64,000 bases of DNA, from NCBI RefSeq assembly GCF_037949285.1, contig NZ_CP149928.1, forward strand, positions 186,001 to 250,000, read 5' to 3'. The DNA comes from Thioclava sp. GXIMD4216 (GTDB lineage: Bacteria > Pseudomonadota > Alphaproteobacteria > Rhodobacterales > Rhodobacteraceae). Shown piece after piece: positions 24,953-33,908 of the stretch. Below the pieces are notes generated by a model. It ran no database searches and was not told where the DNA came from. It saw only the letters and a list, made by a program, of their open reading frames with translations. The number at the start of each line of letters is the position of its first letter. Position 1 is the stretch's first letter. Made by a program: the position numbers and the translations under genes.

Positions 24953-27900
24953 CCGGCGCCTCCTGTGCGTGCAGGCGTGTCAGCAGCGCAACGGCGAAGC
25001 GCGCGGGGGTCGTGCTTTCGGACAGCGGGAAGCTTGCCAGTTGCAGCCCCAGTCGCCGTTCGATTTCCAGCCGCAATTCCAGTGCCATAAGCGAGTCGAT
25101 CCCATAGCGCCCCAACGGGCGATGCGGGTCATATTCTGCCGCTGGAAGGCGCAGGATATCGCATAGGATATCGGCCAGTTCCCGTTCGACATGGGCCAGA
25201 GCCTCGGGCCATTCGAGGCCGCGCAGAGCGCGCGCCAGATCGCCGGGTTTTGCGGCCTGTGCCGCGCCCTCGGGCACGATCCACGAGAAAGGCGGGGCGG
25301 CAAGCGCCGGTAGATGCGGTGCCAGACGCGCCCAGTTCAGCGGGGCGAAAAGGCGGTTTCGGGCGGTGGGGTCGCGCAGGGTCGACAGGATCTCTGCCAC
25401 GGCGGTGCGCATCGGCAGCATCGCAAGCCCGTCCAGCCGTCCCAACTGCGCCGACAGGGCCGCATTGCGTGCCAGCGCGCCCCCGTCCCCGATCGGGCCC
25501 AGTGCCAGCACCGAGGCCGGGTGGCCATCGGCGCGGCGGCGCTCGGCCAGCGCCTCCATCGCCGCATTGGCAGCGGCATAGGCGGCTTGTCCCGGATTGC
25601 CGAGACAGGCCGCCACGGAAGACAGAAACAGCACCGCATCGGGGGACTCCGCCCGCTGGCGCAGCACCTGATCAAGGCTGCGGGCCACCCCCAGTTTGGC
25701 GCGCAGCACCAGCGCCGTCTCGACGGGGTCGAGGTCGCGGATCAACCGGTCTCGCAGCACCATTGCCGCATGGATCACGCCGCCCAGACGGTGGCCGTCG
25801 GCATCGATCTGCGCCATATAGGCCGAAAGCGCGGCGGCGTCGCGACCATCCAGCGCGTGGAGCACCGTGCCCTGATCGGCGGCAACCCATGCGCCCGCCG
25901 CCCCGCTGCCAAGGTTCGGCGTGCCCGAGCGTGACAGCAGATGGACCCGTTTGGCCCCGTTCTCGCGCAGGGTTTTGGCCAGAGCCAGCCCCACGCCCCC
26001 GGTGCCACCCAGGATCACCCAGTCGTCGCGGATGGGCCGGTAGGGTGCGGCGGGGCCCGTGGGAAGTGGCGGCGGGGTGATGATGATCTTGCCCACCTGT
26101 CTTGCGGCAAACATATGCCCGAAGGCTTCGGCGGCGTCTTCTGCCGCAAAAGGGGTCACCGGCAATGCGGGCAGGCGGCCTTCGGCAAGCGCCGCGCCGA
26201 TCTTGTGCAGCGTTCCGGCCAGTTGTGCAGGGCGGGCCGCCAGACGCCGGTCCAGATCGAAGCTGTGATAGCTGGCCTCTTCGGGCAACTGTCCGAGCGG
26301 CAGGATCGCATTCTCGACAAAGCCACGCTTGCCCAGTTCGATGAAACGGCCGAAAGGGGCCAGTGCCTCGACCGAGCGCAGCATCGCCTCCCCCGTGAGG
26401 CTGTTGAGCACGATATCGGCCCCATGTCCGCCGGTCGCGGCGCGCAACGCATCGGCAAAGTCCAGTGTGCGGCTGTCAAAACAGGCCTCCGCCCCTGCGG
26501 CAACCGCCAGTGCCTGCCGCTCTGCGCTCGAGGCTGTGGCAAAGACCCGCGCCCCGAAAAGCCGCGCCACACGGATCGCTGCCAGCCCCAGGCCTCCCGC
26601 GCCGCCATGCACCAGCACGATGTCGCCATCCGAGACACGCCCCACACCGCGCAGTGCCTCCCATGCGGTGACATAGGCCACCGGCAGGGCCGCCGCCTGA
26701 TGCAGGTCCAGCCCCTCGGGCAGGGGCATGACTGCCGCTGCGGGCACGGTCAGATGTGTGGCGAAGGCATCGGCTGCAAAGCCCATGACGGCCATGCCTT
26801 TCGCCAGCGGGGCATCGCGGCCCACCCGCTGCACGATACCGGCAAATTCCATACCCAGACCGCCACCGGACGCCCCGCTACGGATCAGCCGCTCGGGCAA
26901 AAGACCTTTGGCCAGCATCACATCGCGGAAGTTGAGCCCTGTCGCGGCCACCGCGATTTCGACCTCGTCGGCGCGGGGACGTTGGCGCGGTCTGGGTTGC
27001 CACGAGAAGGCCGAGCTGTGGGTTTGGCCCCTGTTCTGGGCCCCGTTCTGGGCCCCGTTCGCTCTGTCCTTCAGGCCCAATGCTGCGGCGGGTTCTGCGG
27101 GGCGGGGCTGCGGCAGCAGGCGCGGCGCGCGCAAAGCGGAACCGGCGCAATCGACCCAGGGTTCGCGGTCGGCAAGGGCAAAGAGCGCCTCCCAGTCCGG
27201 CAGGCCGTCGGTCTGCACCGAAATCAGTGAGGCAGCGGCTGCCGGAGCCTCGTTGCGCAGCACCATCACGGCGGCCCCGAGACCCGCTGTCAGCTGCGCA
27301 AATCCGTCTGTATCGCCGTCCCCCATCACCACCAGACGCAGCGGGCGCATGTCGTCTGCATCCAAGGTGGCACGACGCAGCTCCGCCAGCATATCGGCCA
27401 GCGCCGTGACCGGATCATCTGCGCCCTGATGCAGCCGCACGATGAGGCGTAGATTGCGTCCGCCGGTATCCAGCCCGCGCAGCTCGGGCGGGCCCTTAGG
27501 CGGCGTGGCTGCCGCCGGCCTGTCTGTGCTCGTTGGTGCCACGGAGAGGGGCGGGGGCTTGGGGACGGGGCTGCGGCAGGCGGAAATGGTCACCGGCACG
27601 GGGCCTGTTCCATCGTAAAACAGCGGCTCGGTCGGTGGTGGTGCGACCGGTGGCGTCGCCCCGTGTTGATCGCGCCCGTCGGGCGGGGGCCCGCAGACCG
27701 GCTCGGTGGAGAGCGCGACGCAAATGCCACCTGCGGCCAGCGGTGTCAGGAGAGGCGGGCTATGGGGCAGGGCCGTCACCATGATGTCGAACATCCCTGC
27801 CTCGGGAGGATCGCGCAGCAGGGGCGTGCAGGCCGCAGGCAACAGGCGGCGCAGGCTTTCACGCGCCGTCTCGTCAGGATGGGACAGCCTGAGGTCGTCA

Positions 27901-30900
27901 AGGCGCGGATCGGCGGCAAGACGGGTGACAAGCCAGCCGGGGGGCAATCCGACCAGCAGCAGGGCGCAACGTTCTTCTGCGGGCCATTGCCCGAGCAGAT
28001 CGTCGAGCAGCCGCTCTGCTGTCTGCCAGCAGGCGCGCGTTGCCGCAGAGTGGCGGCGGATATCGGGCTGGTCCATCCCGCGGGCCTGAAGCATGGCCAG
28101 TTGCAGGTCGCTGGCGCGATCGGGGTGCAGGCGCAGCACGGTTCCGGCATCGGACAGGTCCGTTTCGGCGCGGGGCGGGGGCGTGCCATAGCCCAGACGG
28201 GCCAGCGCGGCCTTGGGCTCATGCCAGCTTTCGGGGCCTGTGACCGGCTGTTCTGGCGGGCGCAGCCGGACGGCGCGTCTGTGCCATAAGGCGGGGGCGA
28301 TCGGTAAGGCATCGGGCCGCGCAAGGGTGAACTCCACCGCGTCCAGCGCCGCCAGTGTCCGGCCGTCAGCGGTTTCAAGTGTGAAGGACGCCTCTAGTCC
28401 GCGCTGCCATAGCCGCCCCGGAACAAGCCGCACAGTGGCCGCGGGTCCGGCCTCGGGCCAGAGGGTCAGCCGCCCGATACGGGTGGGCAAAAGCGCCGCA
28501 CCCGCCGCAAGGGCCTTGGCCAGTGCAGGCGGTGTATCCCCCGCAAGAGCCACCTGTCCGGCATAGGGGGCCAGAAGGTGGAACGCGGCATCCAGCGCCG
28601 TCGGGTCCAAAAGGAACTGTCCCGCTGGCGGGTCTCCCGTAAGGGTCGCGCCCAGACCACCGGCCTCCTCGGCCCAGATCCGGCCCAGCCGTCGGAAAGC
28701 CGGACCATAATGCAGCCCCTGCGCCGCCAGTGCCGTATAAAGCGCCTCGGTGGGGATGCTCTCGTGGGTGGGTCTGTCCCGACGCGGCGGCGGGGCAATC
28801 GCGTCGGGGCGCAAGGTGCCACGCGCGAGCGGCGTCCAGTCGGTTTTTGCAAGCCGTGGGCGCATGTCGATCCCGACACGCCCGCCATCCAGCAGCTTGG
28901 TGCGCAGGCGGAGGCCCTCGCCCGCGATATCGGCAGGGTGCAGCAGATCGAACCCCGACAGCGTCAGCGGCGTCTCGGGCCATGTTTCCTGCGCGGCAGA
29001 CAGGGCCAGCTCGACCAGCGCCGCAGCGGGCAGCACCTGCGCCCCGCCGATCCGGTGATCGGCCAGCCATTCGGGGGCGGTCGGGGTGATTTCGGTTGTC
29101 CAGACCGGCAGTTCGCGGTCCGGCCTGCGTCCGGCGAAATGCCTCTGTCCGGCCTCCCCCCAAGCGTCATAGCCGTCCGGCGAAAGCTGCGTGGCATGTT
29201 CCACCTCCTGCCACGGGTAAAGCGGCAGATCGGGCGGGGGGGCCTCGGGGAGGCCCGAAAGCTGCGTGCGGTCGATGCGCGCGCCGTGGCACCAGCAGCG
29301 CAGGACGGTGGCCTCGGCAGGTTCTGTGCCCTGTGCGGGTGTCGCCGCGCAATAGCTGAGCGGCTGCCCCTCAAGCCGTGCCAGATCGCGGATATTGGCC
29401 GCCAGCAGGCGACGGGGCGAGAGTTCGACCACCACGGCGGGCGCTTCGGCACACAGGCTTTTCAGCGCATCGGAAAACCGCACGGTATCTCGTGCATTGC
29501 GCCACAGATAGTCGGCGGTCAGATCCTGCGTCTCCAGAAGGCGCCCCAAGGCCGATCCCGCAATCCGGCAGGTCGGCGCGGCAAGCTGTAGCCCCGCGAT
29601 GTCGGCCATGAACGCGGCGCGCAGCGGTGCGACGGCGGGGGAATGGTAGGGCACCTCGACCCCGAGCGGCATCATGGCAATCCGTTTGCCGCCGATACTG
29701 ACCTTTGCCAGTTGTTCCAGCGCCTTCTGCGGCCCCGAGACCGTGACCGAGCGCGGGGCATTGACGGCGGCAAGGGCCAGCAGCGGCGCCCCCAATCCGG
29801 CAATGGCACGGCTGGCCTCGGCCTCGGACAGGGCCAGCGCGGCCATGCCGCCGCTGCCGCGCAGCGCCTCGAACCGGCGCGAGCGCGAGGCGACAACCCG
29901 CGCCAGCCCTTGGGGAGTGAGGCATCCCGCAACCGTCAGCGCCGAGAGTTCGCCCACCGAATGGCCGATCACCGCATCGGGGCGCAGCCCTGCGGCCATA
30001 AGGCTTTGCGCCTGTGCCACCTGACAGGCCACCAGCAGCGGCTGGGCCACCAGCGGGCTGGCCAGACGCCGGTCGAGATCTGCGGCAAAGAGCTGCTCGG
30101 CCAGAGCGTCGATCCCTTCCTGTGCAAAGGCCGCAGCGATCTGGTCGAACCCGTCGCGGAAACGGGCATCATGGCGATAGGCGTCCTGCCCCATCCCCAT
30201 GATCTGCGCCCCGTTGCCAGGAAAGGCGAAGACGGTCTGCGGGCGCTCGAAGGCCGCGCGCCCGCCAAGGGCTGCGGCCTGACCAAGGGCGATGTCGCGC
30301 AGCCGCGCGCTGGCGGTTTCATCGCAGCGCAACGCCAGCCGGTGCGGCAGGGCGGTGCGGCGCGTGGCGGCGGCGGCAAGGGCCTCGCGGGCGTGCGGGC
30401 TGGCGTCCAGTCGGGCCGACCAGTGCCCCGCAAGCTTTGCGAGGCTGTCGGGCGAGGCGGCAGACAGGCACAGCCAAGGCGTCCCCGATGACACCGGCAC
30501 GAAACGGCGGGCAGGCGTGGCTTGTGTCCCGCCCTCGATCAGGGCAACGGCATTGGTGCCACCAAAGCCGAACGCGTTGACCCCCGCCAGCAGGGGGCCC
30601 TCCGGCAAGGGCATTGGCGTTGCGGCCACCGCCAGATTGAGACCGTCGAAATCGATATTCGGGTTCGGCGTGTTGAAATGCAGCGATGCGGGCAGAACCC
30701 TGTGCTGCATGGCCAGCAAGGCCTTGACCAGCCCGACCAGACCGGAGGCGGGCTCGGTATGGCCGAAATTGCTCTTGGCCGAGCCGATCAGCAGCGGAGC
30801 CCGCCTGAGCGATGCGACCGCCCGACCGATGGAGTGCGCCTCGGCAGGGTCGCCGACCTGTGTGCCGGTGCCATGTGCCTCGTAGAAGGCAAGGTCTTCG

Positions 30901-31808
30901 GGGGCCCGGCCCGCCTGGTCCAGCACCGAGCGGATCAATGTCTCCTGACGGTCGCTGGAGGGCACCAGAAGCGGCGAGGCCCCGCCATCGGTATTGACGC
31001 CGGTTGCAAGGATGCGCCCCCTGTGCCGTGCGTGCAGGCGGGCCGCGATTTCGGGCCGCAGAAGGACCAGTGCGATCGCCGCTTCCGAACGGACATAGCC
31101 ATCCGCGCCCGCATCAAAGGCCCTGCAGCGCCCGCTGGGGCTGAGCATCCGCGCCTGGGAAAAGCCGACAAAGCCGCCCGGTGCGCGCAGCACATGCACG
31201 CCGCCGACAATGGCGATATCCAGATCCCCCCGCGACAGCGCCTTTGTGGCGGTGTCCAGCGCCGTCAGGCCGGAGGAACAGGCGGTATCGATGACCTGAC
31301 TCGGGCCGCCGAAATCGAAACGAGCCGAGATCCGGTTGGCGATGATGGCCAGCGTGTTGCCAAGTGTGAAGGTCGAGCCGCCGCGCGCGGTGTCGTAGTA
31401 GTAGGACGAGAGGTTCTCGACGATGGAAGACCCGATAAACACGCCGGTGCGCGGCCCCGACAGGTCGGCCATGTCAAGGCCCGCATCCTCTACCGCTTCC
31501 CATGTCGCAACCAGCATCTGGCGTTGCTGGGGGTCCATTTCGGCGGCCTCGCGCGGGCTGATGCCGAAGAAGGCGGCATCGAAATGGTAGAGGTTGTCCA
31601 GTTGTCCTGCGGCCAGCGAATAGGTCTTGCCGCGACGGCCCTGCGCCGGATCGTGGTAGAAGGCCGGATCGAAGCTGCGCGCGGAAACGGTTGTGACGGT
31701 GCAGCGCCCCTCGGAGAGCACGGACCATGCGGCGGCCAGACCACGCGCGCCGGGCAGGCGCAGTCCGATTCCCGCCACGATGGGCGCGTTGTCATGGTCA
31801 CAATTCAT
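24945..31808 (-). CDS. Fully reducing single-module type I polyketide synthase (KS-AT-DH-linker-ER-KR-ACP)
   Basis: A 2287-residue megasynthase with all catalytic residues in place. KS (about 8-425): Cys177 in DTACSSG, His312 in EAHGTGT, His350 in SNFGH. AT (about 525-820): Ser617 in GHSVGE; the specificity region reads VEVPYHSP. DH (about 895-1165): His918 in DHRIGGAQVLP and Asp1073 in DAAFHLL. A region at about 1220-1370 looks like a decayed methyltransferase or spacer, then a Pro-rich linker and a structural KR part (about 1447-1565). ER (about 1600-1910): LNFRDVMLAKG and VHGGAGGLGLAA. KR (about 1928-2110): GGTGGVG 1934-1940, Lys2038, Ser2064, Tyr2077. ACP: Ser2239 in GIDSL. No thioesterase or reductase follows. 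GAAGG precedes the start. One complete reducing module suggests iterative synthesis of a saturated chain; the product is unknown. Confidence 0.95.
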   Translation of the reverse strand: MNCDHDNAPIVAGIGLRLPGARGLAAAWSVLSEGRCTVTTVSARSFDPAFYHDPAQGRRGKTYSLAAGQLDNLYHFDAAFFGISPREAAEMDPQQRQMLVATWEAVEDAGLDMADLSGPRTGVFIGSSIVENLSSYYYDTARGGSTFTLGNTLAIIANRISARFDFGGPSQVIDTACSSGLTALDTATKALSRGDLDIAIVGGVHVLRAPGGFVGFSQARMLSPSGRCRAFDAGADGYVRSEAAIALVLLRPEIAARLHARHRGRILATGVNTDGGASPLLVPSSDRQETLIRSVLDQAGRAPEDLAFYEAHGTGTQVGDPAEAHSIGRAVASLRRAPLLIGSAKSNFGHTEPASGLVGLVKALLAMQHRVLPASLHFNTPNPNIDFDGLNLAVAATPMPLPEGPLLAGVNAFGFGGTNAVALIEGGTQATPARRFVPVSSGTPWLCLSAASPDSLAKLAGHWSARLDASPHAREALAAAATRRTALPHRLALRCDETASARLRDIALGQAAALGGRAAFERPQTVFAFPGNGAQIMGMGQDAYRHDARFRDGFDQIAAAFAQEGIDALAEQLFAADLDRRLASPLVAQPLLVACQVAQAQSLMAAGLRPDAVIGHSVGELSALTVAGCLTPQGLARVVASRSRRFEALRGSGGMAALALSEAEASRAIAGLGAPLLALAAVNAPRSVTVSGPQKALEQLAKVSIGGKRIAMMPLGVEVPYHSPAVAPLRAAFMADIAGLQLAAPTCRIAGSALGRLLETQDLTADYLWRNARDTVRFSDALKSLCAEAPAVVVELSPRRLLAANIRDLARLEGQPLSYCAATPAQGTEPAEATVLRCWCHGARIDRTQLSGLPEAPPPDLPLYPWQEVEHATQLSPDGYDAWGEAGQRHFAGRRPDRELPVWTTEITPTAPEWLADHRIGGAQVLPAAALVELALSAAQETWPETPLTLSGFDLLHPADIAGEGLRLRTKLLDGGRVGIDMRPRLAKTDWTPLARGTLRPDAIAPPPRRDRPTHESIPTEALYTALAAQGLHYGPAFRRLGRIWAEEAGGLGATLTGDPPAGQFLLDPTALDAAFHLLAPYAGQVALAGDTPPALAKALAAGAALLPTRIGRLTLWPEAGPAATVRLVPGRLWQRGLEASFTLETADGRTLAALDAVEFTLARPDALPIAPALWHRRAVRLRPPEQPVTGPESWHEPKAALARLGYGTPPPRAETDLSDAGTVLRLHPDRASDLQLAMLQARGMDQPDIRRHSAATRACWQTAERLLDDLLGQWPAEERCALLLVGLPPGWLVTRLAADPRLDDLRLSHPDETARESLRRLLPAACTPLLRDPPEAGMFDIMVTALPHSPPLLTPLAAGGICVALSTEPVCGPPPDGRDQHGATPPVAPPPTEPLFYDGTGPVPVTISACRSPVPKPPPLSVAPTSTDRPAAATPPKGPPELRGLDTGGRNLRLIVRLHQGADDPVTALADMLAELRRATLDADDMRPLRLVVMGDGDTDGFAQLTAGLGAAVMVLRNEAPAAAASLISVQTDGLPDWEALFALADREPWVDCAGSALRAPRLLPQPRPAEPAAALGLKDRANGAQNGAQNRGQTHSSAFSWQPRPRQRPRADEVEIAVAATGLNFRDVMLAKGLLPERLIRSGASGGGLGMEFAGIVQRVGRDAPLAKGMAVMGFAADAFATHLTVPAAAVMPLPEGLDLHQAAALPVAYVTAWEALRGVGRVSDGDIVLVHGGAGGLGLAAIRVARLFGARVFATASSAERQALAVAAGAEACFDSRTLDFADALRAATGGHGADIVLNSLTGEAMLRSVEALAPFGRFIELGKRGFVENAILPLGQLPEEASYHSFDLDRRLAARPAQLAGTLHKIGAALAEGRLPALPVTPFAAEDAAEAFGHMFAARQVGKIIITPPPLPTGPAAPYRPIRDDWVILGGTGGVGLALAKTLRENGAKRVHLLSRSGTPNLGSGAAGAWVAADQGTVLHALDGRDAAALSAYMAQIDADGHRLGGVIHAAMVLRDRLIRDLDPVETALVLRAKLGVARSLDQVLRQRAESPDAVLFLSSVAACLGNPGQAAYAAANAAMEALAERRRADGHPASVLALGPIGDGGALARNAALSAQLGRLDGLAMLPMRTAVAEILSTLRDPTARNRLFAPLNWARLAPHLPALAAPPFSWIVPEGAAQAAKPGDLARALRGLEWPEALAHVERELADILCDILRLPAAEYDPHRPLGRYGIDSLMALELRLEIERRLGLQLASFPLSESTTPARFAVALLTRLHAQEAPDG
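27033..27060. repeat. 12-bp tandem repeat within the PKS linker
   Basis: GTTCTGGGCCCC is repeated twice and begins a third copy. On the coding (minus) strand it encodes NGAQ-NGAQ followed by NRGQ (PKS residues about 1584-1595), in the flexible linker just before the enoylreductase. The unit is a multiple of three, so copy changes would keep the frame. Confidence 0.8.
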
Positions 31809-31823
31809 CGGGCCGCCTTCATG

Positions 31824-32330
31824 TCAGATCCGCATGAAATAGTTGCCGCCCAGATGGGTGGCCCCACCAGAGCGCAGCACCGTATCGGTTTCTTCGATCG
31901 CGATGCCGGAGGTGACGTTGAACATCACCCCTTTCGACCCGCGCGGGGCCGACCAGCCACGCACGGCCATCATGATGCGCTGCCAGATATAGCTGCCGAC
32001 GGCTGTCGACCGGATATCGGCCCGCAGATAGAGCGTATGCATCACCGTGACCCATGATTTCCGGCTGCCCATGAAGGGGCGGAAGACGTAATAGGCAAAG
32101 GCCACCGGCTCGCCGTCATATTCGACATAGAGCGCACCGTTATAGCCGGGATTGTCGCGGATGAAGCCGATGATCTGATCGAATTGCGGCTGGTCGAAGG
32201 GCAGATCGGAAAACAGGCTTTCCTTGTGCATCTGCCGTACCAGCGGCAACACATGCGGGACATCGGCGACATCCTCGCCCAAAACGATACGGACTTTGCC
32301 GCGCTCTTCTTCGGAAAGACTGCTTTCCAA
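31824..32330 (-). CDS. GNAT-like acyltransferase family protein in the PKS operon
   Basis: A 168-residue protein with the GNAT fold pattern: VRIVLGEDVADVPHVLPLVR at the start, GALYVEYDGEPVAFAYYVF (about residues 64-82) as the central strands, and a region near 95-115 (LYLRADIRSTAVGSYIWQR) that would correspond to the acyl-CoA loop. The canonical Q/R-x-x-G-x-G/A loop is degenerate, so activity is uncertain. It starts at TTG 32330 with GAGG 9 nt upstream; the first in-frame ATG would remove 33 family-like residues. The PKS gene begins 15 bp after its stop. It may act on the polyketide or its amine/sugar partner, or could help chain release; these are inferences. Confidence 0.6.
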   Translation of the reverse strand: MESSLSEEERGKVRIVLGEDVADVPHVLPLVRQMHKESLFSDLPFDQPQFDQIIGFIRDNPGYNGALYVEYDGEPVAFAYYVFRPFMGSRKSWVTVMHTLYLRADIRSTAVGSYIWQRIMMAVRGWSAPRGSKGVMFNVTSGIAIEETDTVLRSGGATHLGGNYFMRI

Positions 32331-32400
32331 TGGCTGTACCTCGCAGATGGTGCCCGACCGGTCCTGTGTGTGGTTTCATAAGGTTACCTTCTGGTTCATC

Positions 32401-33744
32401 TCATGACCAGAGGGGTTTGGCATTGCGCCGATGCCGTTCGACCAGCGCCCGCGCCTCGCGGTTTTTCACGAGGGGCAGCGCGGGCACGGCCTGATGTCCG
32501 GGATCTGCCAGTTCGGGAAAGAGAGACAGGACTTCGGCGCGCCCGTCCGGTGTCAGGAAGTTGAGCGCATGGAGGCCGGGATAAAGCGTTTCGGCCTCCA
32601 TGCCCTCGGCCATGACCACCGCATGGTGATCCAGCATGAAGTGGTAATACCGGATCTCCTGTGTCTCGCCCTCGATATGGATATCGCCCACGCCCACCAG
32701 CAGCTTGGCGGGAACCAGAACTTCGGGCGTGCCGAAGATCCGCTCGGCAATCTTTGACCGGACGGCCAGCCGGTGCTGCGGCGATACGCGCAGGTCGCTA
32801 TGCGGACGGCCTGTGCCGAAGGCTCCGGCGGGGATGCGGATCGGCAGGAGCTTGGGGTTTGTCATCAGGTCGATCAGGTCCAACCGCCTTTTGCCGATCC
32901 AGCGGATCGGGCGCGGCCCGTTGCGGGTAGTCACCAGATCGCCTTCGCGAAGCTGCTCCACGGCGATCTCTCCCTGCGGTGTGGCGATGCGGGTGCCCGC
33001 GGCGAAACATACCGCCTCCAGCGCCTCGAAATTCGAGAATGCCGCCTCGGCCAGAACCGTGTCGCCATTGCTGAGGGTGATCGTGTCGCCCCAGCGCACG
33101 GTGCCCGACAGCACCGTGGGCATGCCCAGCACCTGCCCGTATTGATCCGAGCGCAATACATTGGTGACGCTGTCGCCAATGCCGTCATTATTGGTGTCGA
33201 GCGTGATGCTGCCCGCCGCCAGTGTCAGCGTCCAGTCTCCCACCAGATTGAGCGTATCCGACCCCGTGCCGCCATCCAGATCAATCGCGGCCTGTCCGAC
33301 TTTCTGGGCCAGTTCCTCTTCCGAGGCGGCACCGGCTTGCGACATATCGAGCTGCACACGGTCATTGCCTGCCCCCATGACGACATCGCGGCCACCGGAA
33401 TTGTCGAGGATCAGCGTGTCATCGCCATCGCCCATATCGAGCGTGTCGTAAAAGGCGCTGCGATGCAGTTCGACAAGGTCATTGCCGGTGCCCATGCTGA
33501 TATTGTCAAACCCGATGGTCGATCCGCTATCGGGATGCACCCAAGGCATGTTGGTGGCCACAAGCGTGTCATTGCCGCCAAGAAAATTGACGTCATAGAA
33601 ACGACCGGTGCCGGTCACCGTCGCGCTGGAGGTCTGCAATGTGACATCGGACTGGTTCTGGGAGGGCTTGCCGCTGCCATCGGCGGCGTTTGTCAGCGTG
33701 GCGCCATTGGCCCCGCTATTGCCGGTCAGTGTTGCATTGGCCAT
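32401..33744 (-). CDS. Hint-domain protein with RTX-like N-terminal half
   Basis: A 447-residue protein without a classical signal peptide. The N-terminal half contains degenerate calcium-binding RTX-type repeats (GGNDTL near 56, GTGNDLVEL near 85, GDGDDTLIL near 105, GAGNDRVQL near 124, GGTGSDTL near 158). The C-terminal half is a Hedgehog/intein (Hint_2) domain starting at Cys246 (CFAAGTRIATPQGEIAVEQL) with GDLVTTRNG and RVSPQHRL motifs. Proteins like this are frequent in Rhodobacteraceae and are thought to be exported by type I secretion, with possible self-processing at Cys246; experimental data are scarce. It lies first in a four-gene minus-strand set with the GNAT, PKS and glycosyltransferase genes, 70 bp upstream of the GNAT gene. 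Confidence 0.85.
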   Translation of the reverse strand: MANATLTGNSGANGATLTNAADGSGKPSQNQSDVTLQTSSATVTGTGRFYDVNFLGGNDTLVATNMPWVHPDSGSTIGFDNISMGTGNDLVELHRSAFYDTLDMGDGDDTLILDNSGGRDVVMGAGNDRVQLDMSQAGAASEEELAQKVGQAAIDLDGGTGSDTLNLVGDWTLTLAAGSITLDTNNDGIGDSVTNVLRSDQYGQVLGMPTVLSGTVRWGDTITLSNGDTVLAEAAFSNFEALEAVCFAAGTRIATPQGEIAVEQLREGDLVTTRNGPRPIRWIGKRRLDLIDLMTNPKLLPIRIPAGAFGTGRPHSDLRVSPQHRLAVRSKIAERIFGTPEVLVPAKLLVGVGDIHIEGETQEIRYYHFMLDHHAVVMAEGMEAETLYPGLHALNFLTPDGRAEVLSLFPELADPGHQAVPALPLVKNREARALVERHRRNAKPLWS

Positions 33745-33908
33745 CCCGAATTCCGCCTGTCCCCTTGAGGTCGGCCCCTCGGGTCAAAGCGACGCGAAAG
33801 GTGAGATGAATAGAACGGGAATAGGGTGACTATTCAGTTAACTACGCAGCGCAGGCTCCCTGTGCAGACCGATTTTCCGCCCTGCGACCTTGGCCTGTGG
33901 GGGGGCTT

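Noticed and set aside
30522..32057. A 511-codon open frame on the plus strand through the PKS start and GNAT gene
   Set aside because: The opposite strand carries the KS domain with catalytic Cys and two His in frame, so this is a shadow.
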